A stretch of 64,000 nucleotides of DNA from Rhodoferax sp. (GCA_029866205.1 JARWZT010000011.1:271737-335736), one strand, 5' to 3'; positions 19,596 through 29,962 are shown, counted from the stretch's first letter. The notes: generated by a model not told the origin, from the sequence alone. Numbers and translations are program-made.

Positions 19596-20705
19596 CTAAG
19601 CCACAAAAACCCGCGCTTTGCGTGGCGTCAGCAGCAGGGTTTCACCCTCTTTCAATCCCATTTCTTGAAACTGCTGCGCGGTCATTTGGGCCTCGATGAT
19701 GTCATCGCTGCCCGCCGCGACGCCGTCCAAGGGCAGCAGTTCGAGTCTCGCAATCGGTCCCACCACAATGGTACGCACCAGTTTGGCGGCGATACCTGTG
19801 CTTCGGGCTGCACCACCCGCCGTGTCGGCGGCAGGGTAGCGCTGCACGTCCAGGTCGTGTGGACGCACATAGGCGAAAGCTTTGGCGTCTTGGGCGGCAC
19901 TGTGTTCGGGGCTGGCCAGACGCACACCGCTGTGGCTTTCACCAATCAGCATTTCTCCTTCATGGGCGCGGCCATGAAAGAGATTCACGTCGCCCAAGAA
20001 GCCATAGACAAAGGGACTGGCCGGGTGATCCCACACTTCTTGGGGTGATCCCACCTGTTCGACTTTGCCGCTGTTCATCAGCACCACGCGGTCGGCCACT
20101 TCCAGCGCCTCTTCTTGATCGTGGGTGACAAAAATGCTGGTCACGTGCAGGTCGTCGTGCAGTCGGCGCAGCCAGCGGCGCAGCTCCTTGCGCACCTTGG
20201 CGTCCAAGGCGCCAAAGGGCTCGTCCAGCAGCAGTACCTTGGGCTCCACCGCCAAGGCGCGCGCCAGCGCGATGCGTTGGCGCTGGCCACCTGAGAGTTG
20301 CGCCGGGTAGCGGTCAGACAGCCAGTCGAGTTGCACCAAGCCCAGCAGCGCGTGCACTTTTTCCTTGATCACCGCGTCCGAGGGGCGCGTGGCGCGCGGC
20401 TTCATGCGCAGGCCAAAAGCCACGTTGTCAAACACCGTCATGTGGCGAAACAGGGCGTAGTGCTGAAACACAAAGCCCACGTTGCGCTCGCGCACATTGA
20501 AGTCAGTGGCATCCTCGCCGCTGAACAAGATGTTGCCCCGGTCGGCGGTCTCCAGCCCGGCGATGATGCGCAGGAGCGTGGTCTTGCCGCAACCGGAGGG
20601 TCCCAGCAGCGCGACCAGTTCGCCCGAGCCAATGTCCAGATCGACATTGCGCAGGGCCTTGAAAGTGCCAAAGTCCTTGCTGACTTGGCGTATTGCAATA
20701 CTCAT
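19596..20705 (-). CDS. cysA: Sulfate/thiosulfate ABC transporter ATP-binding protein
   Basis: CysA energises sulfate/thiosulfate import. The 369-aa protein has Walker [14 protein letters not shown], the signature [15 protein letters not shown], Walker [13 protein letters not shown] and a His switch in [16 protein letters not shown]-terminal TOBE-like regulatory domain (about 235-369) includes [12 protein letters not shown]. The start at 20705 ([13 protein letters not shown]) was chosen over an upstream reading that runs into cysW. It is the last gene of the minus-strand operon sbp-sbp-cysT-cysW-cysA. Confidence 0.95.
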   Translation of the reverse strand: MSIAIRQVSKDFGTFKALRNVDLDIGSGELVALLGPSGCGKTTLLRIIAGLETADRGNILFSGEDATDFNVRERNVGFVFQHYALFRHMTVFDNVAFGLRMKPRATRPSDAVIKEKVHALLGLVQLDWLSDRYPAQLSGGQRQRIALARALAVEPKVLLLDEPFGALDAKVRKELRRWLRRLHDDLHVTSIFVTHDQEEALEVADRVVLMNSGKVEQVGSPQEVWDHPASPFVYGFLGDVNLFHGRAHEGEMLIGESHSGVRLASPEHSAAQDAKAFAYVRPHDLDVQRYPAADTAGGAARSTGIAAKLVRTIVVGPIARLELLPLDGVAAGSDDIIEAQMTAQQFQEMGLKEGETLLLTPRKARVFVA

Positions 20706-20727
20706 GGGGTTCTCTTCACAATGGGGT

Positions 20728-21627
20728 TCAAACAGGCGTTGCTTCGGGCGTTGGCTCGGGTGGTAGCGCTGCGGCGGCTTTTTCAAGGCGCTCGAACTGC
20801 CACTCAACAAACGACTTGATCACCAGCGTAACCAGCGCCAACAATGCGAGCAGCGAAGCCACCGCAAAGGCTGCCACCGACTGGTATTCGTTGTACAAAA
20901 TTTCTACGTGCAGCGGCATGGTGTTGGTCTGCCCGCGAATATGGCCCGACACCACAGACACCGCGCCAAACTCACCCATCGCCCGGGCGTTGCACAAAAT
21001 CACGCCGTAGATCAGCCCCCATTTGATGTTGGGCAGCGTGACATGCCAAAAGGTCTGCCAACCGCTGGCGCCCAGCACCTGGGCCGCCTGCTCCTCTTCG
21101 GTGCCCTGGGCTTGCATGAGCGGAATCAGCTCGCGGGCAATGAACGGAAAAGTCACGAATATCGTCGCCAGCACAATGCCCGGCACCGCAAAAATGACCT
21201 TCACGTCATGCGCCTGCAGCCAGGGACCAAACCAGCCGTGCGCGCCAAACATCAGCACATAAATTAGTCCCGCCACGACGGGCGATACGGAAAACGGCAA
21301 GTCCACCAGTGTGGTGAGAAAAGCCTTGCCGCGAAACTCGTATTTGGCGATGGCCCAGGCAGCGGCCACGCCAAACACCAGGTTCAGCGGCACGGCAATG
21401 GCGGCGGTAATCAGCGTCAGGCGAATCGCGCTCCAGGCGTCGGGTTCCTGAAAGGCTTCCAAAAAGGCCGGCACGCCCTTGCGCAGCGCTTCGGTAAATA
21501 CGGCAGCCAGCGGCAGCAGCAGAAACAGAAACACAAAGGCCAGGGCCACGCCAATCAGCGTCCATTTCACCCAGGCCGGTTCGGTGGTGCCGGATTTGGC
21601 TCGGCGTACGGTGCGGGTATTGCTCAT
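20728..21627 (-). CDS. cysW: Sulfate ABC transporter permease CysW
   Basis: CysW is one of two inner-membrane permeases of the sulfate importer. The 299-aa protein has six transmembrane segments. The coupling-helix (EAA) motif lies in the stretch [24 protein letters not shown], and [17 protein letters not shown] is typical of CysW. It starts by ATGA overlap with cysT and ends 22 nt before cysA. The N-terminal 20 residues are basic and cytoplasmic. Confidence 0.95.
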   Translation of the reverse strand: MSNTRTVRRAKSGTTEPAWVKWTLIGVALAFVFLFLLLPLAAVFTEALRKGVPAFLEAFQEPDAWSAIRLTLITAAIAVPLNLVFGVAAAWAIAKYEFRGKAFLTTLVDLPFSVSPVVAGLIYVLMFGAHGWFGPWLQAHDVKVIFAVPGIVLATIFVTFPFIARELIPLMQAQGTEEEQAAQVLGASGWQTFWHVTLPNIKWGLIYGVILCNARAMGEFGAVSVVSGHIRGQTNTMPLHVEILYNEYQSVAAFAVASLLALLALVTLVIKSFVEWQFERLEKAAAALPPEPTPEATPV

Positions 21628-22487
21628 GAGGAGGCTCCGGCCCGTTTGCGCTGCCAGGCCTGCAAGGCGTTGATGACCAGCAGCATGACAAACGAGAAGC
21701 CCAGCATGACCACCGCCACCGCCGTGGCGCCCGCGTAGTCGTATTGCTCGAGTTTGCCGATGATGATGAGCGGCGTGATCTCAGACACCATGGGCATATT
21801 GCCGGCAATAAAGATGACCGAGCCGTATTCCCCAATGGCGCGGGCAAAGGCCATGGCAAAACCGGTCAGCAATGCGGGTGCGATGGTGGGAAAAATGACG
21901 TGGCGAAAGGTCTGCCAGCGACTCGCCCCCAGGCAAGCGGCTGCTTCTTCGAGCTCTTTTTCAGCGTCTTCAAGCACCGGCTGCACCGTGCGCACCACAA
22001 AAGGAAGACCAATAAAAATCAGTGCAATCACCACGCCGTTGCGGTTAAAGGCCAGGCTGATGCCATAGGGCTCCAGCAGGCTGCCGACCCAGCCATTGCT
22101 GGCCAACAGGGCGGTGAGCGAAATACCAGCCACTGCGGTGGGCAGGGCAAAGGGCAAGTCCACCAGTGCGTCGATCAGCTTTTTACCTGCAAACTGGTAG
22201 CGCACCAGCACCCAGGCCAGCAGCAAACCAAACACTGCATTCACCAGGGCTGCCAAAAAAGACGCACCAAATGTGAGCTGGTAAGACGCCACCACGCGCG
22301 GGCTCGATACGGCACTCGCAAACTGCTCCCAAGTCAGCGAAAAGGTCTTGAAAAACAGCGCCGAGAGCGGAATCAGCACGATCACGCTGAGGTAAAACAG
22401 CGTAAATCCGAGCGTGATGTTGAAGCCGGGCAAGACCCGTTTGGGCGTGCGCTTTGCCAGCGGCCCAGAAACAAGCGCAGCCTGCAT
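21624..22487 (-). CDS. cysT: Sulfate ABC transporter permease CysT (CysU)
   Basis: The partner permease of CysW. The 287-aa protein has six transmembrane helices, the EAA-loop segment [23 protein letters not shown], and the [18 protein letters not shown] motif diagnostic of CysT. It begins directly after the stop codon of the upstream binding-protein gene, with no intergenic base, which supports one transcript. Confidence 0.95.
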   Translation of the reverse strand: MQAALVSGPLAKRTPKRVLPGFNITLGFTLFYLSVIVLIPLSALFFKTFSLTWEQFASAVSSPRVVASYQLTFGASFLAALVNAVFGLLLAWVLVRYQFAGKKLIDALVDLPFALPTAVAGISLTALLASNGWVGSLLEPYGISLAFNRNGVVIALIFIGLPFVVRTVQPVLEDAEKELEEAAACLGASRWQTFRHVIFPTIAPALLTGFAMAFARAIGEYGSVIFIAGNMPMVSEITPLIIIGKLEQYDYAGATAVAVVMLGFSFVMLLVINALQAWQRKRAGASS

Positions 22488-23489
22488 TTACTTGACGGTG
22501 TAGAGCTTGTCGAACTGGCCGCCGTCGTTGAAATGCACTTTTTGCGCTTCAGCAAACGAGCCGAAATAGTCTTCCGCACGGAACAGGCTGATGGGCTTGA
22601 AGGTGCTGGCGTACTTTTTCAGGATGGCGGGGTTGCTGGGGCGAATAGCGTGCTGGGCGGCGATCTCCTGGCCTTCGTCGGAGTACAAGAAGTTCAAATA
22701 GGCCTTGGCCTGCTCGCCGGTTCCTTTTTTGGCCACGGTGCGCTCCACGATCGCCACGGGGTTTTCGGCCACGATGGAGCTGCTGGGGTGAATGGCATCC
22801 ACCTTGCCCGCGCCAAATTCCTTGTCCACTGACACCACTTCAGACTCAAACGTAATCAGCACGTCGCCAATATTGCGTTGCAAAAAGATGGTGGTAGCGT
22901 CACGCCCGCCTTTGGCCAGCACGGGCACGTTTTTGTACAGCTTGGCCACAAAGTCCGCCGCCTGGGCATCGGTCCCGCCCTTTTTGCGCACCTGGCCCCA
23001 AGCCGCGAGGTAGGCCATGCGGCCGTTGCCGCCGGTCTTGGGGTTGACCACAATCACCTGCACGCCGGGTTTGACCAGATCGTCCCAGTCTTTGATGCCT
23101 TTGGGGTTGTTGTTGCGCACCAAAAACAGCATGGTCGAGCTGGTGGGGGCTGCATTGTTGGGGAATTTTTTGGTCCAGTCTTTGGCCACCACCCCCGTGC
23201 TGGCCAAAAAGTCGATGTCGGTGGTGGTGTTCATGGTCACCACATCAGCGTCCAGACCGTCGTTGACGGCGCGGGCTTGCGCGCTGGAGCCGCCGTGGGC
23301 CTGGTCAATCTTGATGTCCTTGCCGGTGGTCTTTTTGTAGTTGGCAATGAAGGCGACGTTGATGTCTTTGTAAAACTCGCGCGCCACGTCGTAGGAGGCG
23401 TTGAGCAAGGTGGTTTGGGCGCCGGCGATCTGGCTTGCGGTCAGGGTCATCGCGGCCAGTGCCAGCTTGGCTTTGTGTTTGAAGTTCAT
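22488..23489 (-). CDS. sbp: Sulfate-binding periplasmic protein (copy 1)
   Basis: A class II solute-binding protein that delivers sulfate (or thiosulfate) to CysTWA. The 333-aa precursor has a Sec signal peptide (MNFKHKAKLALAAMTLTAS, cleavage after AGA). Mature motifs are LLNASYDVAREFYKDINVAF and the ligand-binding QAHGGSSAQARAV. The start at 23489 follows the signal peptide pattern; an upstream in-frame reading adds 49 non-signal residues. It is separated by 161 nt from a second, divergent sulfate-binding gene upstream. Confidence 0.92.
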   Translation of the reverse strand: MNFKHKAKLALAAMTLTASQIAGAQTTLLNASYDVAREFYKDINVAFIANYKKTTGKDIKIDQAHGGSSAQARAVNDGLDADVVTMNTTTDIDFLASTGVVAKDWTKKFPNNAAPTSSTMLFLVRNNNPKGIKDWDDLVKPGVQVIVVNPKTGGNGRMAYLAAWGQVRKKGGTDAQAADFVAKLYKNVPVLAKGGRDATTIFLQRNIGDVLITFESEVVSVDKEFGAGKVDAIHPSSSIVAENPVAIVERTVAKKGTGEQAKAYLNFLYSDEGQEIAAQHAIRPSNPAILKKYASTFKPISLFRAEDYFGSFAEAQKVHFNDGGQFDKLYTVK

Positions 23490-23650
23490 GGGAATCAGTA
23501 AACCGATAAATTGCAAAAGAGGGTGCGCAATGCGCGTGAGAGCGCCATTTTGGGCCTTGCTCTTAAGATCACCAAGGAATTGTTTGTTGTTTGTTAATGC
23601 CTGATCCGTACTAAAGAACGGGTCAAAGCAGCCCAAAGACCTTGGATGGT

Positions 23651-24688
23651 TTATTTTTTGGTGTAAATCTGATCGAAGCTGCCGCCATCAGCAAAGTGCT
23701 CCTTGTCGGCCTTTTCCCAGCCGCCAAAGGCCTCGTCAATGGTGAAGAGCTTGATCTTGGGGAACTGGCTGGCGTACTTGGCTTTGGCCTTGTCGGACAC
23801 TGCCGGGCGGTAGAAGTTTTTGCCGGCAATGTCCTGGCCTTCTTCGGAATACAGGTATTCCAGGTAGGCGGTGGCCACGGCGCGGGTGCCTTTTTTGTCC
23901 ACGTTTTTGTCCACCACGGCCACCGCCGGTTCGGCCAGGATGCTTAAGGACGGTGCCACCACGTCAAATTTAGAGCTGAACTCTTTTTCCAGCAGATAGG
24001 CCTCGTTTTCCCAGGCAATCAGCACATCGCCCTGGCCGCGCTGGGCAAAGGTGATGGTGGAGCCGCGCGCGCCGGTGTCCAGAATGGGCACATTGCCGTA
24101 GAGCTTGGCGACAAAGTCTTTGGCTTTGGCGTCGCTGCCGAACTTGCGTTTGGCAAATTCCCAGGCGGCCAGGTAGTTCCAGCGGGCGCCGCCCGAGGTC
24201 TTGGGGTTGGGGGTGATGACCTTGACGTCGGGGCGGATCAGGTCATCCCAGTCTTTGATGTTCTTGGGGTTGCCCTGGCGCACGGCCAGCACGATGGTCG
24301 ATGTGTAGGGTGAGGCGTTGTGGGGCAGGCGCTTTTGCCAGTCTTTGGCAATCCAGCCGCCGTTTTTGGCAACCGCATCGGTGTCGCCGGCCAAAGCCAG
24401 CGTGGCGACGTCGGCCTCCAGGCCGTCGATGATGGAGCGGGCCTGCTTGCCCGAGCCGCCGTGGCTTTGCTTGATGCTGACGTCCTGGCCTGTCTTTGCC
24501 TTCCAGTATTTGGTGAACGCGGCGTTGAACTCCACATACAGCTCACGGGTGGGGTCGTAGGAGACGTTGAGCAAGGTGATGGGCGCTTGGGCCGAGGCAC
24601 CCCAGGACGCTGCGAGCAAGGCGCCAACAGCGGCAAATTTCAGCAAATTACGGCGCAAGGCGGGGGAAAAAATAGCGGGACGGGACAC
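23651..24688 (-). CDS. Sulfate-binding periplasmic protein (copy 2, twin-arginine leader)
   Basis: A second sulfate/thiosulfate-binding protein of the Sbp/CysP family, 345 aa, first in the operon. It has [20 protein letters not shown] and the anion-binding [16 protein letters not shown]. The leader contains [15 protein letters not shown], resembling a twin-arginine signal, before an ASAQA cleavage site. It clearly differs in sequence from the neighbouring copy, so the pair is a diverged paralogue set, possibly with different affinity for sulfate and thiosulfate (inference). Confidence 0.92.
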   Translation of the reverse strand: MSRPAIFSPALRRNLLKFAAVGALLAASWGASAQAPITLLNVSYDPTRELYVEFNAAFTKYWKAKTGQDVSIKQSHGGSGKQARSIIDGLEADVATLALAGDTDAVAKNGGWIAKDWQKRLPHNASPYTSTIVLAVRQGNPKNIKDWDDLIRPDVKVITPNPKTSGGARWNYLAAWEFAKRKFGSDAKAKDFVAKLYGNVPILDTGARGSTITFAQRGQGDVLIAWENEAYLLEKEFSSKFDVVAPSLSILAEPAVAVVDKNVDKKGTRAVATAYLEYLYSEEGQDIAGKNFYRPAVSDKAKAKYASQFPKIKLFTIDEAFGGWEKADKEHFADGGSFDQIYTKK

Positions 24689-24779
24689 AGTGCAACTCCA
24701 ATAAAAGGCAACGCGGTAGTGCGATGGGGAGAATTCTGGGGCGGGGTTGTTAAAACTAAAACTACTGTTTTGTCACTTC

Positions 24780-24809
24780 TATATACGTAATTCATCTATA
24801 TGATCGCAA
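24780..24809 (-). promoter_or_regulatory. Putative promoter of the sulfate transport operon
   Basis: On the minus strand a TTGCGA (24804-24809) and a TATATA (24780-24785) are 18 nt apart, about 90 nt upstream of the first sulfate-binding gene. The segment 24750-24810 is markedly AT-rich for this genome, as expected for a CysB-type activated promoter, but no specific operator was defined. Confidence 0.4.
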
Positions 24810-24981
24810 AACCCGCAGGCTTGGGAGCAAGCGCAGCGACCCATCGGCTGCCGCGCAGGGCGTGCTGAGGCGGGCTTGGGCCAGCGGACACGGGCCGCAC
24901 TACACAAACCATGACCTTGCGCAAGGCGCTGCGCCGGGTGCTGGCAACAATGGCTTTTTACGAATGCATGGAGGCGGACAA

Positions 24982-25638
24982 ATGCGAAAAACTTCAAGCG
25001 TGATGAAGTGGTTGTTGGTGTTTGCGGTGAGCTCGGTGGGAGTGGCCCATGCCGCAGACGCGGCTGCGCCACTCAGCCCCAAAGCCCAACTGGCTGCCGA
25101 CAACAAGGCCGCAGCGGCGCGCTACGAGAGCGACAAAAAGCTGTGTGCTGATGAAACAAGTTCTGTGGCGCGCCTGCAATGCCGCCGTGACGCTAAGGCC
25201 GAATACGACGACGCCCTGACCGAGGCTAAAGCCCGCATGGCGGTGGCCAGCCAAGCCAACGGCACGGCCAGCACGGCCTTGCCCGCCAAAGCCCCGCCCG
25301 CACCCGCGTGCATGGACTGCGGCAAGGTGATCGCCGTGGCCGTGACTGAAAAAGCAGGCGAGGGCGGACCGCTGGGAATGATTGCGGGCGGCGCGGCGGG
25401 CGCATTGCTGGGGCACCAGATTGGCGGGGGCACGGGCAAAGACCTGGCCACCATCGCAGGCGCCGTGGGCGGCGCTTACGCAGGTAAAAAGATTGAAGAA
25501 CGGGCCAAAACCCACACGGTCTGGAGCGTGAGCGTGCAGTTTGAAGACGGCAGCAAGCGCAGCTATGAATTTGCCCAAGAGCCCGGTTATCGGGTGGGCG
25601 ATGCGGTGAAAAAGTCGGGCGAAACCATCACCCGTTAA
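24982..25638 (+). CDS. Glycine-zipper envelope protein
   Basis: A 218-aa protein with a clear Sec signal peptide (MRKTSSVMKWLLVFAVSSVG, cleavage near AHA-AD). An Ala/Lys-rich, probably helical region follows (residues 25-100), with a CMDC motif near residue 108. Then comes a glycine zipper (GMIAGGAAGALLGHQIGGG and AGAVGGAYAGKKIEE), as in the Glycine-zipper 2TM/Rick_17kDa_Anti family of outer-membrane proteins. The C-terminal 40 residues form a small beta domain (WSVSVQFEDGSKRSYEF). The ATG at 24982 follows GGAGGCGG. The exact role is unknown; an outer-membrane or periplasmic location is inferred. Confidence 0.8.
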   Translation: MRKTSSVMKWLLVFAVSSVGVAHAADAAAPLSPKAQLAADNKAAAARYESDKKLCADETSSVARLQCRRDAKAEYDDALTEAKARMAVASQANGTASTALPAKAPPAPACMDCGKVIAVAVTEKAGEGGPLGMIAGGAAGALLGHQIGGGTGKDLATIAGAVGGAYAGKKIEERAKTHTVWSVSVQFEDGSKRSYEFAQEPGYRVGDAVKKSGETITR

Positions 25639-25710
25639 TCAAGACCGGCAGGCGGCGTTAAATCGCCGGAGCGCGCTTGGTGCGTGGCGCCCGGCGCTGC
25701 CCGCGTCCGG

Positions 25711-27492
25711 TTAGGCGGTGAACTGCAGCGCCGCCAAATCCGCGTACACACCGCCCCGCGCCACCAGCTCGGCGTGCGTGCCTTGCTCCACCAGTCGGCC
25801 GTGGTCCAGCACGACAATCAGGTCGGCCTTTTGCACCGTGGCCAGGCGGTGGGCAATTACCAGTGTGGTGCGGTTGCGCATGGCCGACTCCAGCGCCGCT
25901 TGCACCATGCGCTCGCTTTCGGCGTCCAGTGCGCTGGTGGCTTCGTCAAGTAGCAGCAGGGGCGGGTTTTTTAGCATCGCCCGCGCAATGGCGATGCGCT
26001 GACGCTGGCCGCCGGACAGGCGCAGGCCACGCTCACCCAAAAATGTTTTGTAACCGTCCGGCAGCGCCGTGATGAACTCATGGGCAAACGCGGCTTCGGC
26101 GGCTTGTTGCACCTCGGCATCTGTGGCGTCTGGGCGCCCGTAGCGGATGTTCTCCAGTGCGCTGTTGGAAAAAATAACCGCGTCTTGGGGCACGATGCCA
26201 ATGCGCTGGCGCAGGTCGCCCAGCGACAGGTCTTCGGTGGCCGCGCCGTCCAGCACAATGCGGCCGGCCTGCGGGTCGTAAAAGCGCAGCAGTAGCTGAA
26301 AAACCGTACTTTTTCCCGCCCCGCTCGGCCCCACAATGGCCACCGTTTGGCCAGCTTTTACGTCCAGGTTGAAGTGAGACAAGGCTTGCTGCGAGGGGCG
26401 AGACGGGTAATGAAACTCCAGCGCTTCAAAGCGCACCGCACTACCGCCTTGCGGCAGGGGCAGGCGCACCGGCTGCGCGGGCGAGGCAATGGGGGAGCGG
26501 GTGTGCAGCAGCTCCATCAGTCGCTCGGTGGCACCGGCAGCACGCAGCAAATCGCCATAAACCTCGCCCAGTACCGCAAAAGCACTGGCCAGTAAGATCA
26601 CATAGACCACGGTTTGCCCCAGGTCGCCCGCCGTAATGCGGCCGGCCACCACCGCCTGCGTGCCTTGGTACAAGCCCCACAAAAGCGCGGCCGAGGTGGC
26701 AATGATGATGAAGCCTACCAACACCGAGCGTGCGCCGCTGCGCCGTATCGCCGTGTCAAACGCGTTTTCCGTGGCGGTCGAAAAGCGCGCAGCTTCGCGT
26801 TCTTCGGCCGTGTAGCTTTGCACCACCGGAATGGCGTTGAGCACCTCGGCCGCAATCGCGCTGGAGTCTGCAATGCGGTCTTGGCTGGCGCGCGAAAGTT
26901 TGCGCACCCGCCGCCCAAACCACAGGCTGGGCAGCACGATCAGCACCAACACCGCCAACACCTGCAACATCACCAACGGGTTGGTCCAGATCAGTACGCT
27001 CAGGGCACCCAGGCCCAGCACCAAATTGCGCAGGCCCATGCTGAGCGATGACCCCACCACGGTTTGCACCAGCGTGGTGTCTGCCGACAGCCGCGACAGC
27101 ACTTCGCCGGTTTGCGTGGTTTCAAAAAACTCGGGGCTTTGGTGAAGCACGTGGGAGTACACCGCGTCACGGATGTCCGCGGTGACGCGCTCACCCAGCC
27201 AACTCACCATGTAAAAGCGACACGCCGAAAAAATACCCAGCGCCGTGGCCACGCCAAACAATGTGAAAAAGTGCTCGCGCATAGCCATCATCTGATCGCC
27301 CTTGTCGCCTTGCACCAGGCCGCCGTCAATCAACATGCGCAGCGCCACCGGAAAAGCCAACGTGGCGGTCGCCGCCATCACCAAAAACACCAGCGCCAGG
27401 CCAATCCGGGCGCGGTAGGGACGCAAAAACGGCAGCAAGCCGGTCAGTGATTTGGGACTTTTGGATTTGGGACGTTCAGTGGTCATGGGCAT
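25711..27492 (-). CDS. MsbA-like ABC exporter (fused membrane and ATPase domains)
   Basis: A 593-aa half-transporter of the ABCB/MsbA type. Residues 1-330 hold six transmembrane helices; residues 345-590 hold the ATPase domain. Walker A is GPSGAGKSTVFQ, the signature is [15 protein letters not shown], Walker B is LLLLDEATSALD and the H-loop is LVIAHRLATV. It probably works as a homodimer exporting a lipid or hydrophobic compound. Another ATG lies two codons downstream at 27486. No kinase (lpxK) is next to it, so a true MsbA lipid A role is not supported by context. Confidence 0.88.
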   Translation of the reverse strand: MPMTTERPKSKSPKSLTGLLPFLRPYRARIGLALVFLVMAATATLAFPVALRMLIDGGLVQGDKGDQMMAMREHFFTLFGVATALGIFSACRFYMVSWLGERVTADIRDAVYSHVLHQSPEFFETTQTGEVLSRLSADTTLVQTVVGSSLSMGLRNLVLGLGALSVLIWTNPLVMLQVLAVLVLIVLPSLWFGRRVRKLSRASQDRIADSSAIAAEVLNAIPVVQSYTAEEREAARFSTATENAFDTAIRRSGARSVLVGFIIIATSAALLWGLYQGTQAVVAGRITAGDLGQTVVYVILLASAFAVLGEVYGDLLRAAGATERLMELLHTRSPIASPAQPVRLPLPQGGSAVRFEALEFHYPSRPSQQALSHFNLDVKAGQTVAIVGPSGAGKSTVFQLLLRFYDPQAGRIVLDGAATEDLSLGDLRQRIGIVPQDAVIFSNSALENIRYGRPDATDAEVQQAAEAAFAHEFITALPDGYKTFLGERGLRLSGGQRQRIAIARAMLKNPPLLLLDEATSALDAESERMVQAALESAMRNRTTLVIAHRLATVQKADLIVVLDHGRLVEQGTHAELVARGGVYADLAALQFTA

Positions 27493-27591
27493 TCAGGTAG
27501 GCAGATGTGGCCATAGGCAAGCCAGCAACAGGCCCCTATTGTCGTTCCTGCGAAAGGGCTGCCCGCGCCGGGGTTGCCGGGCCGTGCTGGC

Positions 27592-28713
27592 CTAGAGTTT
27601 CAGGGGCGCTGCGTAGCCGGTCATCTCCAGATAGCCCCGGCCGACCAGGCGGGCGCTACTGTCAAGAAGTTCGCACAGTCCTTCCCAATACACCGCACCG
27701 GTGGAGTTGCGGCTGTCAAGCTCTTGCGCCTCAAACACGGCCCTCACCGTATAGCTGCCGGCAGGCGTGCTGACCCGCCATTGCACCGGGTAGCTGGCCT
27801 GGGTGCGCGGGCTGCGCCACAGGCGCTCGGGCGCAAACACCACGTCGTCGGGCTTGAAGTTCATGGCCGTATCGCCCCGGCGAAACGAGCCGCCACCCCA
27901 CAAGGCGCTGCCGTCTTTGCGCCGCACCCGAAACGCGGTCAGCGCGCTGCCGTCTTGCAGGTTGATGCCAATCCAGTCCCAGCCCACGGCGTCCGGATGC
28001 AAGAGCGCGTCACTCCACTCGTGGTCCAGCCAGGCGCGGCTGCCCGCGTCCAGCACGTGGCGTTGGCCCTTGAGGCGGATTTCGCCTTGCACTTGGAGTT
28101 GCGGGCGGCTGTAGTAGTAGCTGAACTGCGCTGGGTCCGGGCCCTTGCGGGAGTAGCCCTGCTGGCCTTGCAGCAGCACCGCCTGCGTTTCTGCCAAGCG
28201 CAGGTCAAGCGTGAAGTCGGCCGCCCGCACCTGCGCCCGCAGGGTGCCCTCGGGCGCGCGTGTGAGCGACCAGTCGCGCAACACCACACCGGTGTCCGCC
28301 AAGCTCGCCCAGGCCGGGTCGGCAGCGTTGGCGCCTTCGGGCCTGCCTGACCAGCGTGCAATGCGCTGGTCAGACCACAAGGTCTTGCCCGCCACGTCGC
28401 TCACCGCCGCATGCGCAAACAGCAATTGCTTGGCTGCCAGCGCCGAATCCAGCGCCTGGGTAGACGCCACCCGGCGCCGAAAAAACGTAATCTGAAACCC
28501 CAGCGCCGCCGCCTGCCCCGCCACATTGGCAAACCCAGTGGCGTACCACCACTCGGTCTGAAAGTCGGGATGGGCCCCGGCGTCACGGGGGAATCTCAAG
28601 GGCGTGGCACGACTTTCCATGGCTGCATGCGCTGCGTCTGGCACCAAAGCCGCTGTGGCGGTGGCCAGGCTGGTTTGGATGAGCTGGCGGCGACTCTGAG
28701 GTGGGAAGGGCAT
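27592..28713 (-). CDS. AttH/CrtC-like lipocalin-domain protein, Tat-type leader
   Basis: The 373-aa protein matches the lipocalin-like AttH family annotated as carotenoid 1,2-hydratase. Typical segments are HPDFQTEWWYATGFA, a conserved DHEWSD, and WDWIGINLQDGSALTAFRVR. The leader MPFPPQSRRQLIQTSLATA carries twin arginines and ends at AHA, so export by Tat is likely. In other Burkholderiales this family sits directly after an ABC ATPase and an FtsX-like permease. Here such a permease is 2.4 kb upstream, beyond an inserted module. A carotenoid role is not supported by any neighbour. Confidence 0.82.
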   Translation of the reverse strand: MPFPPQSRRQLIQTSLATATAALVPDAAHAAMESRATPLRFPRDAGAHPDFQTEWWYATGFANVAGQAAALGFQITFFRRRVASTQALDSALAAKQLLFAHAAVSDVAGKTLWSDQRIARWSGRPEGANAADPAWASLADTGVVLRDWSLTRAPEGTLRAQVRAADFTLDLRLAETQAVLLQGQQGYSRKGPDPAQFSYYYSRPQLQVQGEIRLKGQRHVLDAGSRAWLDHEWSDALLHPDAVGWDWIGINLQDGSALTAFRVRRKDGSALWGGGSFRRGDTAMNFKPDDVVFAPERLWRSPRTQASYPVQWRVSTPAGSYTVRAVFEAQELDSRNSTGAVYWEGLCELLDSSARLVGRGYLEMTGYAAPLKL

Positions 28714-28957
28714 GGGGTTTGTGTGTCGGGAATGGGGTATTTTGACTGGCTGTGCTTGCTGGGCGGAGGGGGCGTTCCGTTAGGGGGGCTGCGTTATCCG
28801 ATTGGGCCAAAGCCTGACGTTTGCGGCGGCAGGGACAAAGTTGGCCCATCATTCACAATTGCTACGATGCTCATCGGACAAAGAATCTGCACTAGCGCCC
28901 GGAACCCTTCGAGAGGTTTGCAGCAGCTCCAATCGCGTTTTTTCATAGGATGTCTAA

Positions 28958-29383
28958 ATGGAAATGATCGATTTATTGAAGAAGGTCACGGCTGCCAGCG
29001 GTTTTACGCATTCTGCGGGTGTCGATGTCGTTGCTGCTGAAGCGGGAAATGTGACGATGGAACTGACAAAGAAGCCTGAGCTGCTGCAGTTCAGTGGATT
29101 TTTCCACGGTGGCGTGCTTGCAGGTCTAGCCGACCATTGCGCGGGCGCCGCCGCAACCACGACCTTGGCCCCAGGCAAGATTGCGGTTACCGTGGATTTG
29201 CACATCAACTACCTGGCACCGGCCAAGGGAGAAAAAGTCACCGCGACGGCCAAATGCGTTCAGACTGGAAGCACATTGTGCGTGGTATCCGTCGCTGTGT
29301 CTTCAATCCGCGGCAATGAGGCAACGGTATGCGCAATTGCCACAGCCACTTTGCGTGTCGTTGACATGCCACGTATGGCATAA
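28958..29383 (+). CDS. PaaI-family hotdog thioesterase (copy 1)
   Basis: A 141-aa single-domain hotdog protein. The PaaI/YigI signature is seen in FSGFFHGGVLAGLADHCAGAAA (HGG with an acidic residue in the following helix). The DLHINYLAPAKGEKVTATAKC strand pattern follows. These enzymes hydrolyse acyl-CoA thioesters; the substrate here is unknown. The ATG at 28958 has AGGATG upstream. It stands alone, 600 nt before the MerR gene, on the opposite strand to its flanking transporter genes. A second, only distantly similar hotdog gene follows at 30356. Confidence 0.85.
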   Translation: MEMIDLLKKVTAASGFTHSAGVDVVAAEAGNVTMELTKKPELLQFSGFFHGGVLAGLADHCAGAAATTTLAPGKIAVTVDLHINYLAPAKGEKVTATAKCVQTGSTLCVVSVAVSSIRGNEATVCAIATATLRVVDMPRMA

Positions 29384-29430
29384 ATGGCAGGCCATAGCCC
29401 GCCGTAGGTCGGGTGCTGAGGTAAGTCTGG

Positions 29431-29482
29431 GCCAGGAGCCGTCATTGGCTGAACCTGGATATGAGCCCGCAATAGGCTGAAT
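29431..29482 (+). repeat. 52-nt imperfect repeat, copy 1
   Basis: This segment, beginning GCCAGGAGCC and ending ATAGGCTGAAT, matches 62049-62100 at 40 of 52 positions without gaps, counted by eye. Both copies are intergenic and both lie in the accessory parts of the window. The family is not recognised. Confidence 0.6.
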
Positions 29483-29498
29483 GCGCACGCTCCCCAAG

Positions 29499-29520
29499 CG
29501 ATTTTGGAGGGCCAAAATCG
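29499..29520. repeat. Perfect hairpin (9-bp arms, 4-nt loop)
   Basis: CGATTTTGG (29499-29507), loop AGGG, CCAAAATCG (29512-29520). No T-run follows on either strand, so it is not a standard intrinsic terminator. It lies just after the 52-nt repeat. Possible protein-binding site or RNA hairpin; unresolved. Confidence 0.6.
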
Positions 29521-29962
29521 ACCCATTGCGGACATCAGATGAGGGTTTAAAGATTTGCGCTTGGTGTGGCTACTAGGGGGGGTATGCGTTCGACTTAGCG
29601 GCTGGTGCTTTCGGCCTGCTTGTGCACGCCCTGCATCAGACGCATATCGACTTCCTCATTGCTATTCGCAAAACGTGGAAAGAGCAGACAAGGCGATCTT
29701 GTCCGCCGAATCTGGCGGCCCCGCTGACGTGGCGCCGCGTGGCAGCGATCTAGTTCGGTGGCTTTGCGTCGCCGGCTTTAGCCGGGCTTGCCCTTCAATT
29801 TTCTTGCCGCTTGAAATTGCACCAGTCCTGCCACCAGCGTTAGGTGTGCGGTCGTTGAGCGCTCAGGGCATGAGCGTTTGCAATTGGTTGGGGTGGGCGG
29901 ATAGCAGTCGCTGGACCGCAGTGAAATTGCTAAATCTGAGTCGCATAAGCGTCAGCCTGGCA

